From assembly GCA_010645155.1 (NCBI GenBank), contig JAAGOF010000251.1:986010-1050009 (forward strand): a stretch of 64,000 nucleotides of DNA, in the 5' to 3' direction. This document shows, piece after piece, positions 11,820 through 21,581 of the stretch; position 1 is the stretch's first letter; each line of letters opens with the position of its first letter. The stretch comes from Tigriopus japonicus. Its lineage: Eukaryota > Arthropoda > Copepoda > Harpacticoida > Harpacticidae. The position numbers were made by a program, and so were the translations under genes. The notes beneath the pieces are model-generated. The model saw nothing but the letters and a program-made list of their open reading frames with translations, was not told the DNA's origin and searched no databases.

Positions 11820-14800
11820 GGTTCCTCTTGAGGCGTCTCAGTGAGACCAATGGTGATGCTCACACCAAAACTAAAGGCCCATTTCCCAAAGTTGTTTTCA
11901 GCAGAATTTTGAGTCATCTACCACAAATAGATAAAACGAGGAAAGGCCATAGAATCGTCGAAGAGGTAGATGGATTACAAGGCAAATGCACGGCTACTAG
12001 GATTGGAGAAAGTCCAAAGAGTCCCTTCAGCGACATGTCTTTGAATAGAAAAGAGAACCGGCATGGACCGAGAATTGTTCCCTTGAACTCTGTCTTTCCC
12101 TGTGAGTTGGTTGGCATGGAACGTTCCATTGCAGAAAAGAGGGAAGGGCTCCTCTTTGCTAGGAATTCGGGAGAGCACCAGCGTGGTTGTAGAAATTGCT
12201 AAATTACGGTTTGCCATGCAATATTTGGAGCATATTGAGTGTAATGCATGTTAGATGGCGTTAGCATTGTTAATAGGGAGATTTAAAAACTAGAGGGGTG
12301 TTTCCTGTACTGTATTCCCTATTTAGTGTATTGTGTTCATGAACGTGACCAACGTTTGTTTACGTTTGCTCTCAGATATGACTTCGTTGACAAACATTAT
12401 CATCGACAGTTCAATGCTAAAACGCTCTGAACTTCAAGAATCTGATACAGTTTGGTCAGAGGTTTTATATTAAGAGATATTAAAATGTCAAGTACTTTGA
12501 TATTTAGCTTTGCATGTTTATTGGTCCCAAGGACCCTAACCTACTCACTACCCCATAAATTTTCAATAGCTGTATCCTTTCATGAACTGATAGAAAAAAT
12601 AAACAACTTAATGCCCTCTCTGACGACCGCCTTCTGACCTAGAATCCTACAAAGAATGAATTCATTCGCGATTTGATCAAATTTTACTTACAAAAGGCTC
12701 ACAAATATTGTTTACTGTTTATTTTACTCAAACACAAGAAGTGTTTAAGTTAACTGAGATTGAAGAAGTCAAACACAAAAAATATCTTGAGATCACCTAC
12801 CTGAAAAGCCGACAAAAGCACTACTTTTGTCAGTCAATAATCAATGTCGGAGCAAACTCTAAATGGTGACTAATTCGTCATAGAGATCAATTTTCTAACG
12901 ATCTGCAAAGTTTTGCAACCTCATTCTCGACCTTAAAGCGCTTTCGTCTTAAATTACATGTCTCAAATCTGTCTTCACCTTTGAACTCGTATTATTTGTT
13001 TATCCAAACGTGAACTTTGAGGTCAGATTTTTAACAAAAGAACACATTTTTACTTACGAATTTTCCACCTGTGCAAGTCCCCAAACAGACATGCTCACCC
13101 ACTTGAGCACTTCAAAACTTTGCGAGGGTTACTCGCCCACCAAACTGAACTAATCATCATCTGATCCGAGTGCTGAATACAGTGTTGTTGCTGAGGGTAT
13201 CAGTTAGAATTGAGAAGGTCTCTCTGCTCCTTCCTTCCCTCCATTCAAGCTTCCTCACTCACAGTTAACCCAAACAGAACCCTCTTACACTTTTCTCGGC
13301 CACAAGGACTACTAAAGCGATACAAATACACTTTACTCAACAAGTGTGATGTAAAAATTTTGAAGCTTCCTTAGAAATTAAGAGAGGTTCTGTGGCTTAG
13401 TAATAATACTTTCCGTGGGAAAAGTCCGCATTTTGTTGTTCGTTCAAAAATGATAAGTTCTTTCGATTAAGTATCTTTACAAACGATGAGATCCCTTGGA
13501 AAAATTGATCATGGTATTTATCCATATATTCTTTAATTGAATGATTGACAAGGTCAAAAAACACAATCGTTTCTAGTTCTTTTATGTCACCGATAAGAAA
13601 TTCAGGTTCAACCAAAACAATGAACATTTAAAGAAACAATTTTGTGCAGACATAATTGTTCAGTCGAACACATAAGTCATTTCTTTGGGTACAGTTTCTT
13701 TACAACGGCGCATGTTTTATTAACAAGCTATAATGTTTTCTCTGACACTGCTATCGTGAGTGATGTCTACTATGCTGTGTCTATTGTTTTTTGCGGGTTT
13801 TTATCCGATACGGGAAATGAAATTCCCAGTAAACATGCATCGTGGTTTCAAACTCTGTATGATATTTGATGGTTTAGCATAAACCTGTAGTTTAGCATAT
13901 TAGAGTTAGCCGCTCTAACATAACCTTGCACGTAAGGATGACCAGAAATAGTCTCTAAAATTCATGTAATTGTCGTTTGAAGCTCAAAAATACTTTTTGT
14001 TTAACAAACAATATTTGCGAAAGACAAGGATCCCGTGAAAGAAGATTTTACTCGTCCTTGTTTCTACTCCGAACCAAACTGACAAACTCTCGAAACCTTT
14101 CAAAGTGAGTTGCCGGTGAAAACGAGCTCCAAGGCAATACAAATATTACTGATGCGAACAAATTACCCGCATATTTGTTTAGGTTTTTGAAATATATGTT
14201 TGTTTGGGGTAAATGTTTATCATTTCCAAATATAAGCAATGTTGCCGTTAAGATTTGTAATAATCTATGAAAGCGAGTGTCTGATGATTATTTTCACCAC
14301 ACTAATATTTCTGTTGAAAGGATTTATTGGTCTAAGAAATAAATTCCATACAATTGTGACACTTACTTTTGCCCTTCGAAAGTGTTAGTGAGACCTTACC
14401 TTGCTTTTGACCTTTTTGAACTCCTAATGTGTGTCCCTTTTGGCTGCCCTGTTTTTGGGAGACCAAGACAAACACCATCTGTTGACTTCTTTTTCCGATT
14501 TGTTTGGTTTTTTATTCGTAATTTGCAATTGTTTGGTACGCTGTTGATTGTTTTTCTTTCTTTGTTCTTTGTTATATTTGTTTGTTTCCCATCAGTAGCA
14601 TTTATCTCATATTCTATTAGTTTTAACACTCAGGACAAGGATAGTGTGAGATTGAATTTATTCAAGGATCACTAAATACCTGGATGCCTCGGCTAGTGGC
14701 AAAATACATCTTTGAAATTCTGTGTTAGACAAAGAAAAATCTGGTTAAACCAGTTGTCCGTCTGGTAATCTCAAGTTCACATGCTTAATTTCAACTTGAT

Positions 14801-14897
14801 CGACTGAAACTTGTTGCATTTGGAGTAATTTGAAGCGTAGAGCATAGCGCGCTCTTCCGATCGAACATTTGCAGGGTCAATTTTTCTCTCGTTTCTG
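11820..14897. other. Upstream of the innexin cluster; no gene identified
   Basis: About 3 kb without a recognisable gene. A few donor-like sites on the minus strand (for example near 13057 and 12800) could end non-coding first exons of the innexin above, but nothing supports them firmly. Frames at 11828-12202, 13397-13627 and 14382-14675 show no family motif that I recognise. Confidence 0.4.
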
Positions 14898-14911
14898 CCA
14901 GACCTGTTCAA

Positions 14912-15195
14912 GATACTTTGAAAAAGTATCTAGATAAGATAGTATTTTCCGCAAAGTATCTAGATAAAGATACTTTAAGATACTTTCCTGAAAAAGTATC
15001 TTGATAAAGATACTTAAAGATACTTTCCCGAAAAAAGTATCTAGATAAAGATACTTTAAGATATTTTCCCGAAAAAAGTATCTAGATAAAGATACTTTAA
15101 GATACTTTCCCGAATAACTATCTAGATAAGATACTTCAAGATACTTTTCACAAAACGTATCTATATAAGATACTTCTAGATACTTTTCTTCATTA
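14912..15195. repeat. Left subterminal tandem array (about 41-bp units)
   Basis: Six to seven diverged copies of a unit reading roughly AAAGATACTTTAAGATACTT followed by TCCCGAAAAAAGTATCTAGAT. Each unit contains imperfect palindromes (AAGTATC...GATACTT), so it can fold on itself. The same unit recurs near the right end of the element. Confidence 0.85.
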
Positions 15196-15204
15196 TGCAT
15201 AATG

Positions 15205-15435
15205 TCTATCTATTTGTGCATTATACACATTGAAAGTGGATGCATTATACATGTTAAGACTTGAGAGTGGACGCATTATGCACACTGAGAGTGGATGCAT
15301 TATGCACCCTTCCTCAAAGTGGATATTGAATGCATCCTCAGATTCCTTAATCAATGTGCATAATGTGTCCACTCTCAAGTCTCAACATCCATAATGTATC
15401 CACTTTTAATGTACATAATGCACAAGTAATTTGAC
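15205..15435. repeat. Minisatellite-like GTGGATGCATTATGCA repeats
   Basis: Several copies of a unit of about 24 bp containing AGTGGATGCATTATGCAC lie in tandem from about 15205 to 15310. Inverted or degenerate versions (TGTGCATAATG..., ATAATGTATCCACT) continue to about 15435. The array sits between the left subterminal array and the LINE ORF1. A few related GCATAATGTAT and GCATTATGGATG words recur near 17115-17150. Confidence 0.7.
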
Positions 15436-15586
15436 ATTATGCAGATTCGATTGATTCGTCTTAGAAGACAGACGTAAAATTCAGTGCTCTCTCACATTTC
15501 CATGACTTAGAACATTCTTTCATCAACTTTTTGCAGAGTAGTGCTCTGCATATACGTATTTTGGAGTCGATCTGGGGTGGTGTTTT

Positions 15587-16487
15587 GTGGTGAAAATGAG
15601 GAAAGCTACAAGAAGTGCCACAAAAGACTTACCAAAGGAGCCAAGCATGCTGGATTACTTCTTATCTCCATCACCAAAAAAGTCCAAAAATGTTTCTGCA
15701 ACCTTGTGTCTTGTAGACATTGAAAACAAGTATGACAAACTTATGGACAAGGTGGTAAAGCGGCTGGAGTTCTTGAAAGAAGAATGTGCCTTTTTAAGAT
15801 TAGAAAACGTTGACCTAAAAACCCGCTTGGTAAAACTGGAAGGCATTCAAAAAAAATCAGAAGAGGCAGTAACTGAAGCAGTGAAGGAAACCATCTCAAG
15901 AGAAGGAGCCTCGTATTGTGGAAAAATTAAAAAAGAATATGAATGGCCCACAAGGGAAAGTTATCACCATGAAGGAATATTCCGACATTCAGGATCGAAG
16001 ACTCAACCTTATTTTTCGAGGTGTGAAAGAAACCAAAAATCCGAGCATGGCCGAAAGAAAGCTTCATGATGAAAAACACGTCCTCGAAGTGGTTGAGCGA
16101 GCAGGCTTGTGTCCTAAGGAGTTCAAAGAAAGTCTTGTCTATTCCAGAAGACTCGGTAAACGAAATGAGGAGGAAGCAAACTCTCTATACACCAGACCCA
16201 TTTGCGTTCGCATCTCCTCACAAGAGTTAAGGGAAAAGGCGGTCAGAATGAACCGTGCATTACGATCGTTTAATGCTGAAAACAAAACCAAATTCAGGAT
16301 AGATGCTGACTTGTCAAAGGATCAAAAGGAAAGGCTTGACAAGACTTGGGAACTGGCCCGCCAAAAATCTCTGGAGGAGGCAAAAAACGGAATCATCTTC
16401 TTCGTGATTGGACAAGAAAATCCTCAACTGAGGTCAAGAAAAACAACAGAGAACCATGCGAAAGAATCCAAGACCCAAGAAACTTAA
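15587..16487 (+). pseudogene. LINE ORF1 (coiled-coil, nucleic-acid-binding type), one frameshift
   Basis: Two overlapping frames make up one LINE ORF1-type protein. The first, at 15587-16069, begins with a basic segment and then a coiled coil (about residues 45-95, rich in Leu/Glu/Lys). The second (15918-16487) carries DIQDRRLNLIFRGVKE, SRRLGKR, RPICVRI and LREKAVRMNRAL. This layout resembles ORF1 proteins of CR1/L1-like LINEs with an RRM-like core, followed by DADLSKDQKERLDKTWELA. A single frameshift near 15900-15915 separates the parts. No ORF2 (endonuclease or RT) follows before the (ATC)n tail at 17050-17069, so the LINE copy is ORF1-only. The original start codon is uncertain. Confidence 0.72.
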
Positions 16488-17049
16488 ACATGAATGACGA
16501 GCCAACCATCTCCATGACAAGCGTCTCCAAAATCGGGACCAATCTGCTTTGCAATGTCTATGCCCAAGAGCAAGATAACAAAAAAAAATTCCTGTCTAGG
16601 AAGGACTACGGAAACGCAAAAAATCCCCAATCAAGAAGCATGTAATGAAACTCCGAGCAAGCCCAGCTTGAACGTGATTTTGTGCTTTCAGCAGAGTTTT
16701 CATTCGGGTTTTTGCTTTAACAAGGAGTTAATGTAAGGTGATATCTGTGAGAATACTTGTATGTCCAGTTTAGATGGAAAAGATAACTGACGAGTGAGTT
16801 CCTGAATTTGCACACTTTCTACATTTATTATGTTAACACATTTCAGTTTCCAATTGTGTTCCAAAATGGCACCTGAAAAACAATTCACTATCATATTTCG
16901 TGCCCAGGTCCTGGTGAAAACAAGCAATAGCTTATCCAGGATCTGAGGAATATTTATGTGTGTTCATGTGCGTTATTTTTGTTACTTGAAGGCAATGCCT
17001 CCATATTCATGACATAACCAAACTGACGCAGAATAATATTCCTGAAATA

Positions 17050-17069
17050 AATCATCATCATCATCATCA
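17050..17069 (+). repeat. (ATC)n tail of the ORF1-only LINE
   Basis: AATAA is followed by six ATC repeats, a 3' terminus like that of several LINE clades ending in short simple repeats. It marks the probable 3' end of the retroposed insert inside the larger element. Confidence 0.65.
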
Positions 17070-17074
17070 AGAAA

Positions 17075-17400
17075 AGTATCAAGAAGTATCTTATCTAGAT
17101 ACTTTTTGGGAAAATGCATAATGTATACTAAACAATGCATTATGGATGCTTTAACACAAAAGATCGAGAGAACACATTATCTAGATAAAGATAGTTCAAG
17201 ATAGTTTTGCAAAAAAAAGTATCTAGATAAAGATATTTCAAGATAGTTTTCCGAAAAAGTATCTAGTTAAAGATAGTTTAAGATACTTTCCCGAAAAAAG
17301 TATCTAGATAAAGATACTTTAAGATACTTTCCCGAAAAAAGTATCTAGATAAAGATAAAAGATAAACTATCTTTTATCTTTATCTTTTATCTAGATAAGA
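17075..17400. repeat. Right subterminal tandem array
   Basis: About six further copies of the AAGTATCTAGATAAAGATAC unit, in the same orientation as the left array. It ends in a palindromic run near 17355-17395 (AAAGATAAAAGATAAAC then its near complement) just before the right terminal inverted repeat. Confidence 0.8.
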
Positions 17401-17477
17401 TAATTGAACAGGTCTGGTTTCTGCGCGTATGTATTGCGACTGTAGCAAATTTCGAAACATTGTTTCTTGTGAACGGA

Positions 17478-17552
17478 GGAACGTATCTAGCTTACAAAAC
17501 CACCCCGCAAGTGCAACCTCACGCGAGAGAGGTTGCGTGGTAAAAACAAACG
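17478..17552. repeat. Dispersed repeat, inverted copy at 20800-20880
   Basis: About 75 bp from GGAACGTATCTAGC to TAAAAACAAACG is nearly the reverse complement of 20800-20880. The shared blocks are CGTTTGTTTTTACCACGCAA, GCGAGGTTGC and GCGGGGTGGTTTT. The unit is itself partly palindromic (CAACCTCACGCGAGAGAGGTTG). Family unknown. Confidence 0.7.
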
Positions 17553-17605
17553 CAGCAAATTGGGGCTAATACCAGCAATGTCTCATCCAATATGAGACCA
17601 GACCA

Positions 17606-18145
17606 TTGACTTCTATTATTACTAGACCGAGTGTAAGCCTAAAAATTTGTCTCCGGTCGCCAACTGTTGAGCGGACAAAAGTGCGGGAACATTTGAAATG
17701 TGTGACCAGGCAAATGTCAACCATGCAAGTAATGAGTCAAATGTGGAATTCAGTAATGTTTTTGGGTCATTCTTTGTTATTGCTAGTGGCCACTTTCTCG
17801 GAAGACCCGAAGATGTCATTAGGTGACCATACCTTGGATTTGAATACTTCAACTTGGAACTTTTTTGCCAATACGTTGAATAATTCATTGGTAGGAAGAA
17901 CACAAATTTAAGCTTTTGCGTTATGTAGGGCTAATCCAATGCGTATATGGACAAAAACTGACTTGTGGCTTCAAGAACGAGTTTTGAAAAGTTGGTCTTG
18001 ATTCGCATGTTTGGTCACACTAATTGCCCGCTCAACAGTTGTGATGGAGACATTTTCCTCATGAATTCAACGGATTCCGCCCTGCTTGCCACATCAGCCA
18101 GACTAAAGCTTGCACGCTATCTAATGATTATAATTGATCTAAGGA
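17606..18145. repeat. Long direct repeat, copy 1
   Basis: About 540 bp beginning TTGACTTCTATTATTACTAGAC matches 19004-19547 in the same orientation with roughly 90% identity by eye. Copy 1 is about 1.4 kb upstream of copy 2. Neither copy has an intact protein frame. The pair could be diverged LTRs of a non-autonomous element or a tandem duplication; the ends do not show an obvious TG...CA pair. Confidence 0.75.
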
Positions 18146-19003
18146 CCAGACCAATACAATGAAAGTCTCGCTGGTCTTGATTCGGACTTGAGACCAAGTG
18201 AGAAATGTGAAGTGTTGTCAAAATTGCTCAAATTGGGTTTTGCTTTTTTCTCTGGTGTTCGATCGGTTTTAGTTTGAAGGCACGAAATATCTAGATTTAT
18301 TTTTCCGTTGTTTTAAACTTAAACAATATAAATTTCAAAGCAAGGAACATCTCGTCGATTCCACAACTTGGCAAATCATGTTGGCTTCTGAGTTTTAAAG
18401 AAAAATACCTGAAGAACCGCTGAAAGTGTGACGTGAAATCTTTTTCATTAACACAAAAACTTATGTTACATCCTCCAAATTGTTGGAGAATATTTCATTT
18501 AACGATTGCTTATGTTATTATGATGCAACACAAGATTTTATTTAACTCGTTAGTGCACAGTTATTATTTGAAATTTCCATTTGCTAAAGCCCATCATCAG
18601 CCCAAATCAGGTGGCAAATCACGACATTATTACCACATTCTAGTCAACCTGGCTAAGAAGTGTGACTAGCAACTAAGATTTGAATATCAAAGGAACCATA
18701 TTGAAACAGACATTATCATTCAAAAAGCTATTTGATACGGCGTCAATAAAGGTCATGGTCTCCATGCATATTAGAAATACCTCAAAAGAGAGTTAGATTT
18801 CGATTACACGCTTTAACAAAATTGTTAAACACAAATAGGTTCAATCGGTGGCATACACCTTTTGTAGCTGTCATTTTGTTCGTAAGACTTGATACAGTAT
18901 TGATGCCAGCTTCTGAGATGTATTAATTGAGACCGGCATCAGTTGGTCTCATGTATTGGAAATGCCGTCTCGTCCCATCACTAGTTGCTACTACACGATG
19001 AGA

Positions 19004-19547
19004 GGTTTGACTTTTATTAATACTAGACGGAGTGTAAGCCTAAAAATATGTCTCTGGTCGCCAACTGTTGAGCGGACAAAAGTGCTGGAACATTTGAAAT
19101 GAGTGACCAGGCAACTGACAACTATGAAATTGATGAATCAAAAGTGGAATTGAGTAATGGTTTTGGGTTATTTATTGCTATTGCTAGTGGTCACTTTCTC
19201 GGAAGACCCGAAGATGTCATTAGGTGACCATACCTTGGATTTGAATACTTCAACTTGGAACTTTTTTGCCAATACATTGAATAAGTCATTGGTAGGAAGA
19301 ACAAAAGTTTAAGCTTTTGCGTTATGTAGGGTTAATCCAATGCATGTATGGACAAAACCAAACTTATGGCTTCAAGAACGAGTTTAAAAAAGTTGGTCTT
19401 GATTCACATGTTTGGTCACACTAGCTGTCCGTTCAACAGTTGTGATGGCGACATTTTCCTCATAAATTCAACAAATTCCGCCCCGCTTGCCAAATCAGCC
19501 AGACTAAAGCTTGCACGCTATCTAGTGATTATAATTGATCTAAGGAT
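19004..19547. repeat. Long direct repeat, copy 2
   Basis: Second copy of the 17606-18145 segment. Distinctive shared blocks are GTAAGCCTAAAAAT, GGTCGCCAACTGTTGAGCGG, GAAGACCCGAAGATGTCATT and CTTGCACGCTATCTA. The two copies diverge right after ATTGATCTAAGGA. Confidence 0.75.
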
Positions 19548-19586
19548 GAGAGTTCTCTAGACGGGAATCACCAGACTCCAGGCAGT

Positions 19587-19660
19587 CTTAAGGACGGGTC
19601 GGTACGCTCTTGGACCTAGAAGTCCAAGTTCGCGCACGGATTCCCGGTGCCGCGGCATAG
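19587..19660 (+). repeat. tRNA-like relic, possible tRNA-derived SINE head
   Basis: GGTCGGTACGCTC resembles a tRNA D-arm/A-box. TTGGA (19610-19614) and TCCAA (19623-19627) form a 5-bp stem around an anticodon-like loop. TTCGCGCACGGATTCCCGG resembles a degenerate B-box/T-arm. I could not build a clean acceptor stem, so this is not called a functional tRNA. A SINE head or tRNA pseudogene fits better. Confidence 0.4.
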
Positions 19661-19669
19661 ATAAATGTG

Positions 19670-20690
19670 TAAAGTGTATGTTGTATGGTCAATTCTTCAG
19701 TTTTGTTTTTCAACATTCATTTCAACTTTTATCTTTTGATACAGATTTCAGGACAGAAGTTCTCGAAGAAAAACAGAATGCCACCATATTGACTTTCCTT
19801 CATAATTTTTTATTTGTAGTACTTAGAACGCGTTTTAGTTCGTAATTTGTGAACAAAATTGAAATTTTATTTATGCTAAATAACAAAATATTTTGGACTC
19901 TTTGCTGGAATGCTATGAAATTTATAGCTCTTTAAAAGCAATGTTAATGGTATTACGTTAACGAAATCTAACCAATTGCCGTTAAAAAATCCCAAATTGT
20001 AACGTGATCACTCAAATAGTAAAAAGAAATATTTTGTAAGCAATGACATCGTTCATGCCCTTTATTTTGACTATACGATAATAGATTGAGTAATAAGCCA
20101 TAAAGAGGGCGTAACCAAAACCAAACGGGGGCAATCGCAAAATAATAGGATGCATAGTTTATTTAGGATTTCAATTGGCCCTACCATTAGGAAAATTAAA
20201 TTGGGAATTTTTCAAAATCAGTTACACATGCGTTTGCCGAAGCTTTTGACTTCATACCAGTCTCTTTTTCCCAAATTCTCTTGTTAAAACTTCTAGTCTG
20301 CATTTTTTACCGATTTTAAGAGGCACACAGAATGGCATTCCATGTAAATGTCAAAAAAGATATAATCTGATAGGGGAGAAGTCATGTCTGATACAAGCAT
20401 TGGTCTGTAAGGGAGTTGGAATTAGTTGCCTGATAAAGCCCCTGAACTTAGGGCAGGTCACAGATAGTGGATAAAAAGTCGTTTAGATGAGACTTAAAAA
20501 TTTATTATGGGTCGTCTAATGAATAGATTTGTCGCAAAGAGGGAGGAGATAAGTTCTACAACAAAAAAGCGAAACAAAATTTTCTTATTCTTAGTTATTA
20601 TTATTATATCTAAGATTTTAATCCTTGGTTTTCAGTCAGAATGAAAGTCAAAATCATGAAGAGAGAATCAAAATTAGCCTGAGTCATCGA
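19670..20690. other. AT-rich intergenic DNA, nothing recognised
   Basis: About 1 kb without long frames, inverted repeats or gene motifs that I can support. Confidence 0.5.
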
Positions 20691-20692
20691 CA

Positions 20693-20795
20693 AAAATGGC
20701 CAGCGAAACCATTTTTATCACGAATTAACGAAATTTCACGAAAACGCCAGATTCGTGAAATCTGGCGATAGAAATCGCCAGTGGCAACCCTGCAC
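20693..20795. mobile_element. MITE-like fragment with GCCAGATTCGTGAAATCTGGC hairpin
   Basis: The segment contains a perfect hairpin around ATTCGTGAAAT (CGCCAGAT...ATCTGGCG, 20743-20767). It ends in ATCGCCAGTGGCAACCCTG, the reverse complement of a CAGGGTTGCCA-type transposon terminus. A related GGCCAGCGAAA lies on the left. I found no matching far terminus or target duplication, so it is a partial or decayed copy. Confidence 0.5.
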
Positions 20796-20799
20796 GGTA

Positions 20800-20880
20800 C
20801 GTTTGTTTTTACCACGCAACCTAGCTCACGCGAGGTTGCAGTCAGCATTGCGGGGTGGTTTTCTAAGCTAGAGAGGAACG
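20800..20880. repeat. Dispersed repeat, inverted copy of 17478-17552
   Basis: Reverse-complement match to 17478-17552 with a small insertion (AGCTCACGCG). It directly follows the CAGGGTTGCCA-type terminus at 20795, so the two may belong to one composite repeat. Confidence 0.7.
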
Positions 20881-21404
20881 TATGATGCTGAAATTCGGCA
20901 AACAACATCCTTAAACGCCTGTTGTATCAATGTTATCAAATTGAATACTATTTATGCACCTGCAAAGGAAGGGAATAATGGCCAAAATCCGGCGGAGGGA
21001 GTTTCATTTTATTGGCGACCCGAGGGCGTCAATCAAAATGAAACGAGTGATGTCGGATCTTGGCCATTACCCACTTCATTTGTGGGTGCATATGGTATTT
21101 TGTTGACCAACTTATCCTTTTTGGGACTTCCGTTTCGATTTTTTCAACCCTGAAAATTAGTTCAACCATGGACATTTGTACTATCTGACCTGTATGCATT
21201 GCCTGCTCAATACGGGTTTTAGGAGCTTTGTTCACCTCCCGTCAGTCCATCATCAGTTCGTGTGTTGGCTACTCAGTGCCTTAGTATAAAAGCCTACATC
21301 GACTTCCTCAATGGTGTATTCCTCGTCAATGAGATGGGGCTTCACATGTACAAATTATTGTGCGTATGATGTGAACTTTCAGCAAAATAGTAGAGATGTA
21401 GAGC

Positions 21405-21482
21405 AATGAATTGATTCGTAGGGCAATAAAGTGATTTGTAGGGTAGTTAAGTGATTTGTAGGGCAATAAAGTAAGTTGTAGG
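21405..21482. repeat. Short tandem repeat of about 20 bp at the LTR element insertion site
   Basis: Roughly four copies of GTAGGGCAATAAAGTGATTT with small changes. The retrotransposon landed at its right edge: GTAGG at 21478-21482 is duplicated at 26240-26244. Confidence 0.8.
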
Positions 21483-21581
21483 TGTAGAGTACTCCCTCTT
21501 TGCTTCTCTATTTCTCTCTATCTGATCTTAACCTGTATATCTCTCTCTGCAAATAAAATCAGTTATCCAAATCACTCAGGA
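21483..21581 (+). repeat. Left LTR (99 bp)
   Basis: Begins TGTAGAGTACTCCC and ends CACTCAGGA, directly followed by the primer-binding site TGGCGCAGTCGG. The pyrimidine-rich middle (CTCTATTTCTCTC) and AATAAA (polyadenylation signal) near its end are both visible. Confidence 0.9.

Larger units (their letters stand above)
14898..17417. mobile_element. 2.5-kb DNA-transposon-like element with 14-bp TIRs and 6-bp target duplication
   Basis: The termini CCAGACCTGTTCAA (14898-14911) and TTGAACAGGTCTGG (17404-17417) are perfect inverted repeats, flanked on both sides by TTTCTG (14892-14897 and 17418-17423). Inside each end is an array of roughly 41-bp units built on AAGTATCTAGATAAAGATAC (14912-15195 and about 17075-17395), in the same orientation at both ends. 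No transposase frame is present. The middle carries a LINE-type ORF1 and an (ATC)n tail. A 6-bp duplication excludes hAT (8), mariner (TA) and piggyBac (TTAA); I cannot name the superfamily. Confidence 0.78.

Noticed and set aside
11828..12202. Plus-strand open frame of 124 codons next to the innexin exon
   Set aside because: Its sequence has no domain, signal or splice context, and it overlaps the expected 5' UTR of the minus-strand innexin.
13397..13627. Minus-strand 76-codon frame with plausible protein composition
   Set aside because: No family motif, no flanking exon with matching phase and no signal peptide. It could be a lone exon, but I cannot support it.
14382..14675. Hydrophobic plus-strand frame of 97 codons (and its antisense frame)
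   Set aside because: The T-rich DNA gives Phe/Leu/Val runs on one strand and Lys/Asn on the other. No gene features.
14912..15195. CRISPR-like regular repeat array
   Set aside because: The genome is eukaryotic, with spliced genes. The units are head-to-tail with no unique spacers and lie inside a TIR element.
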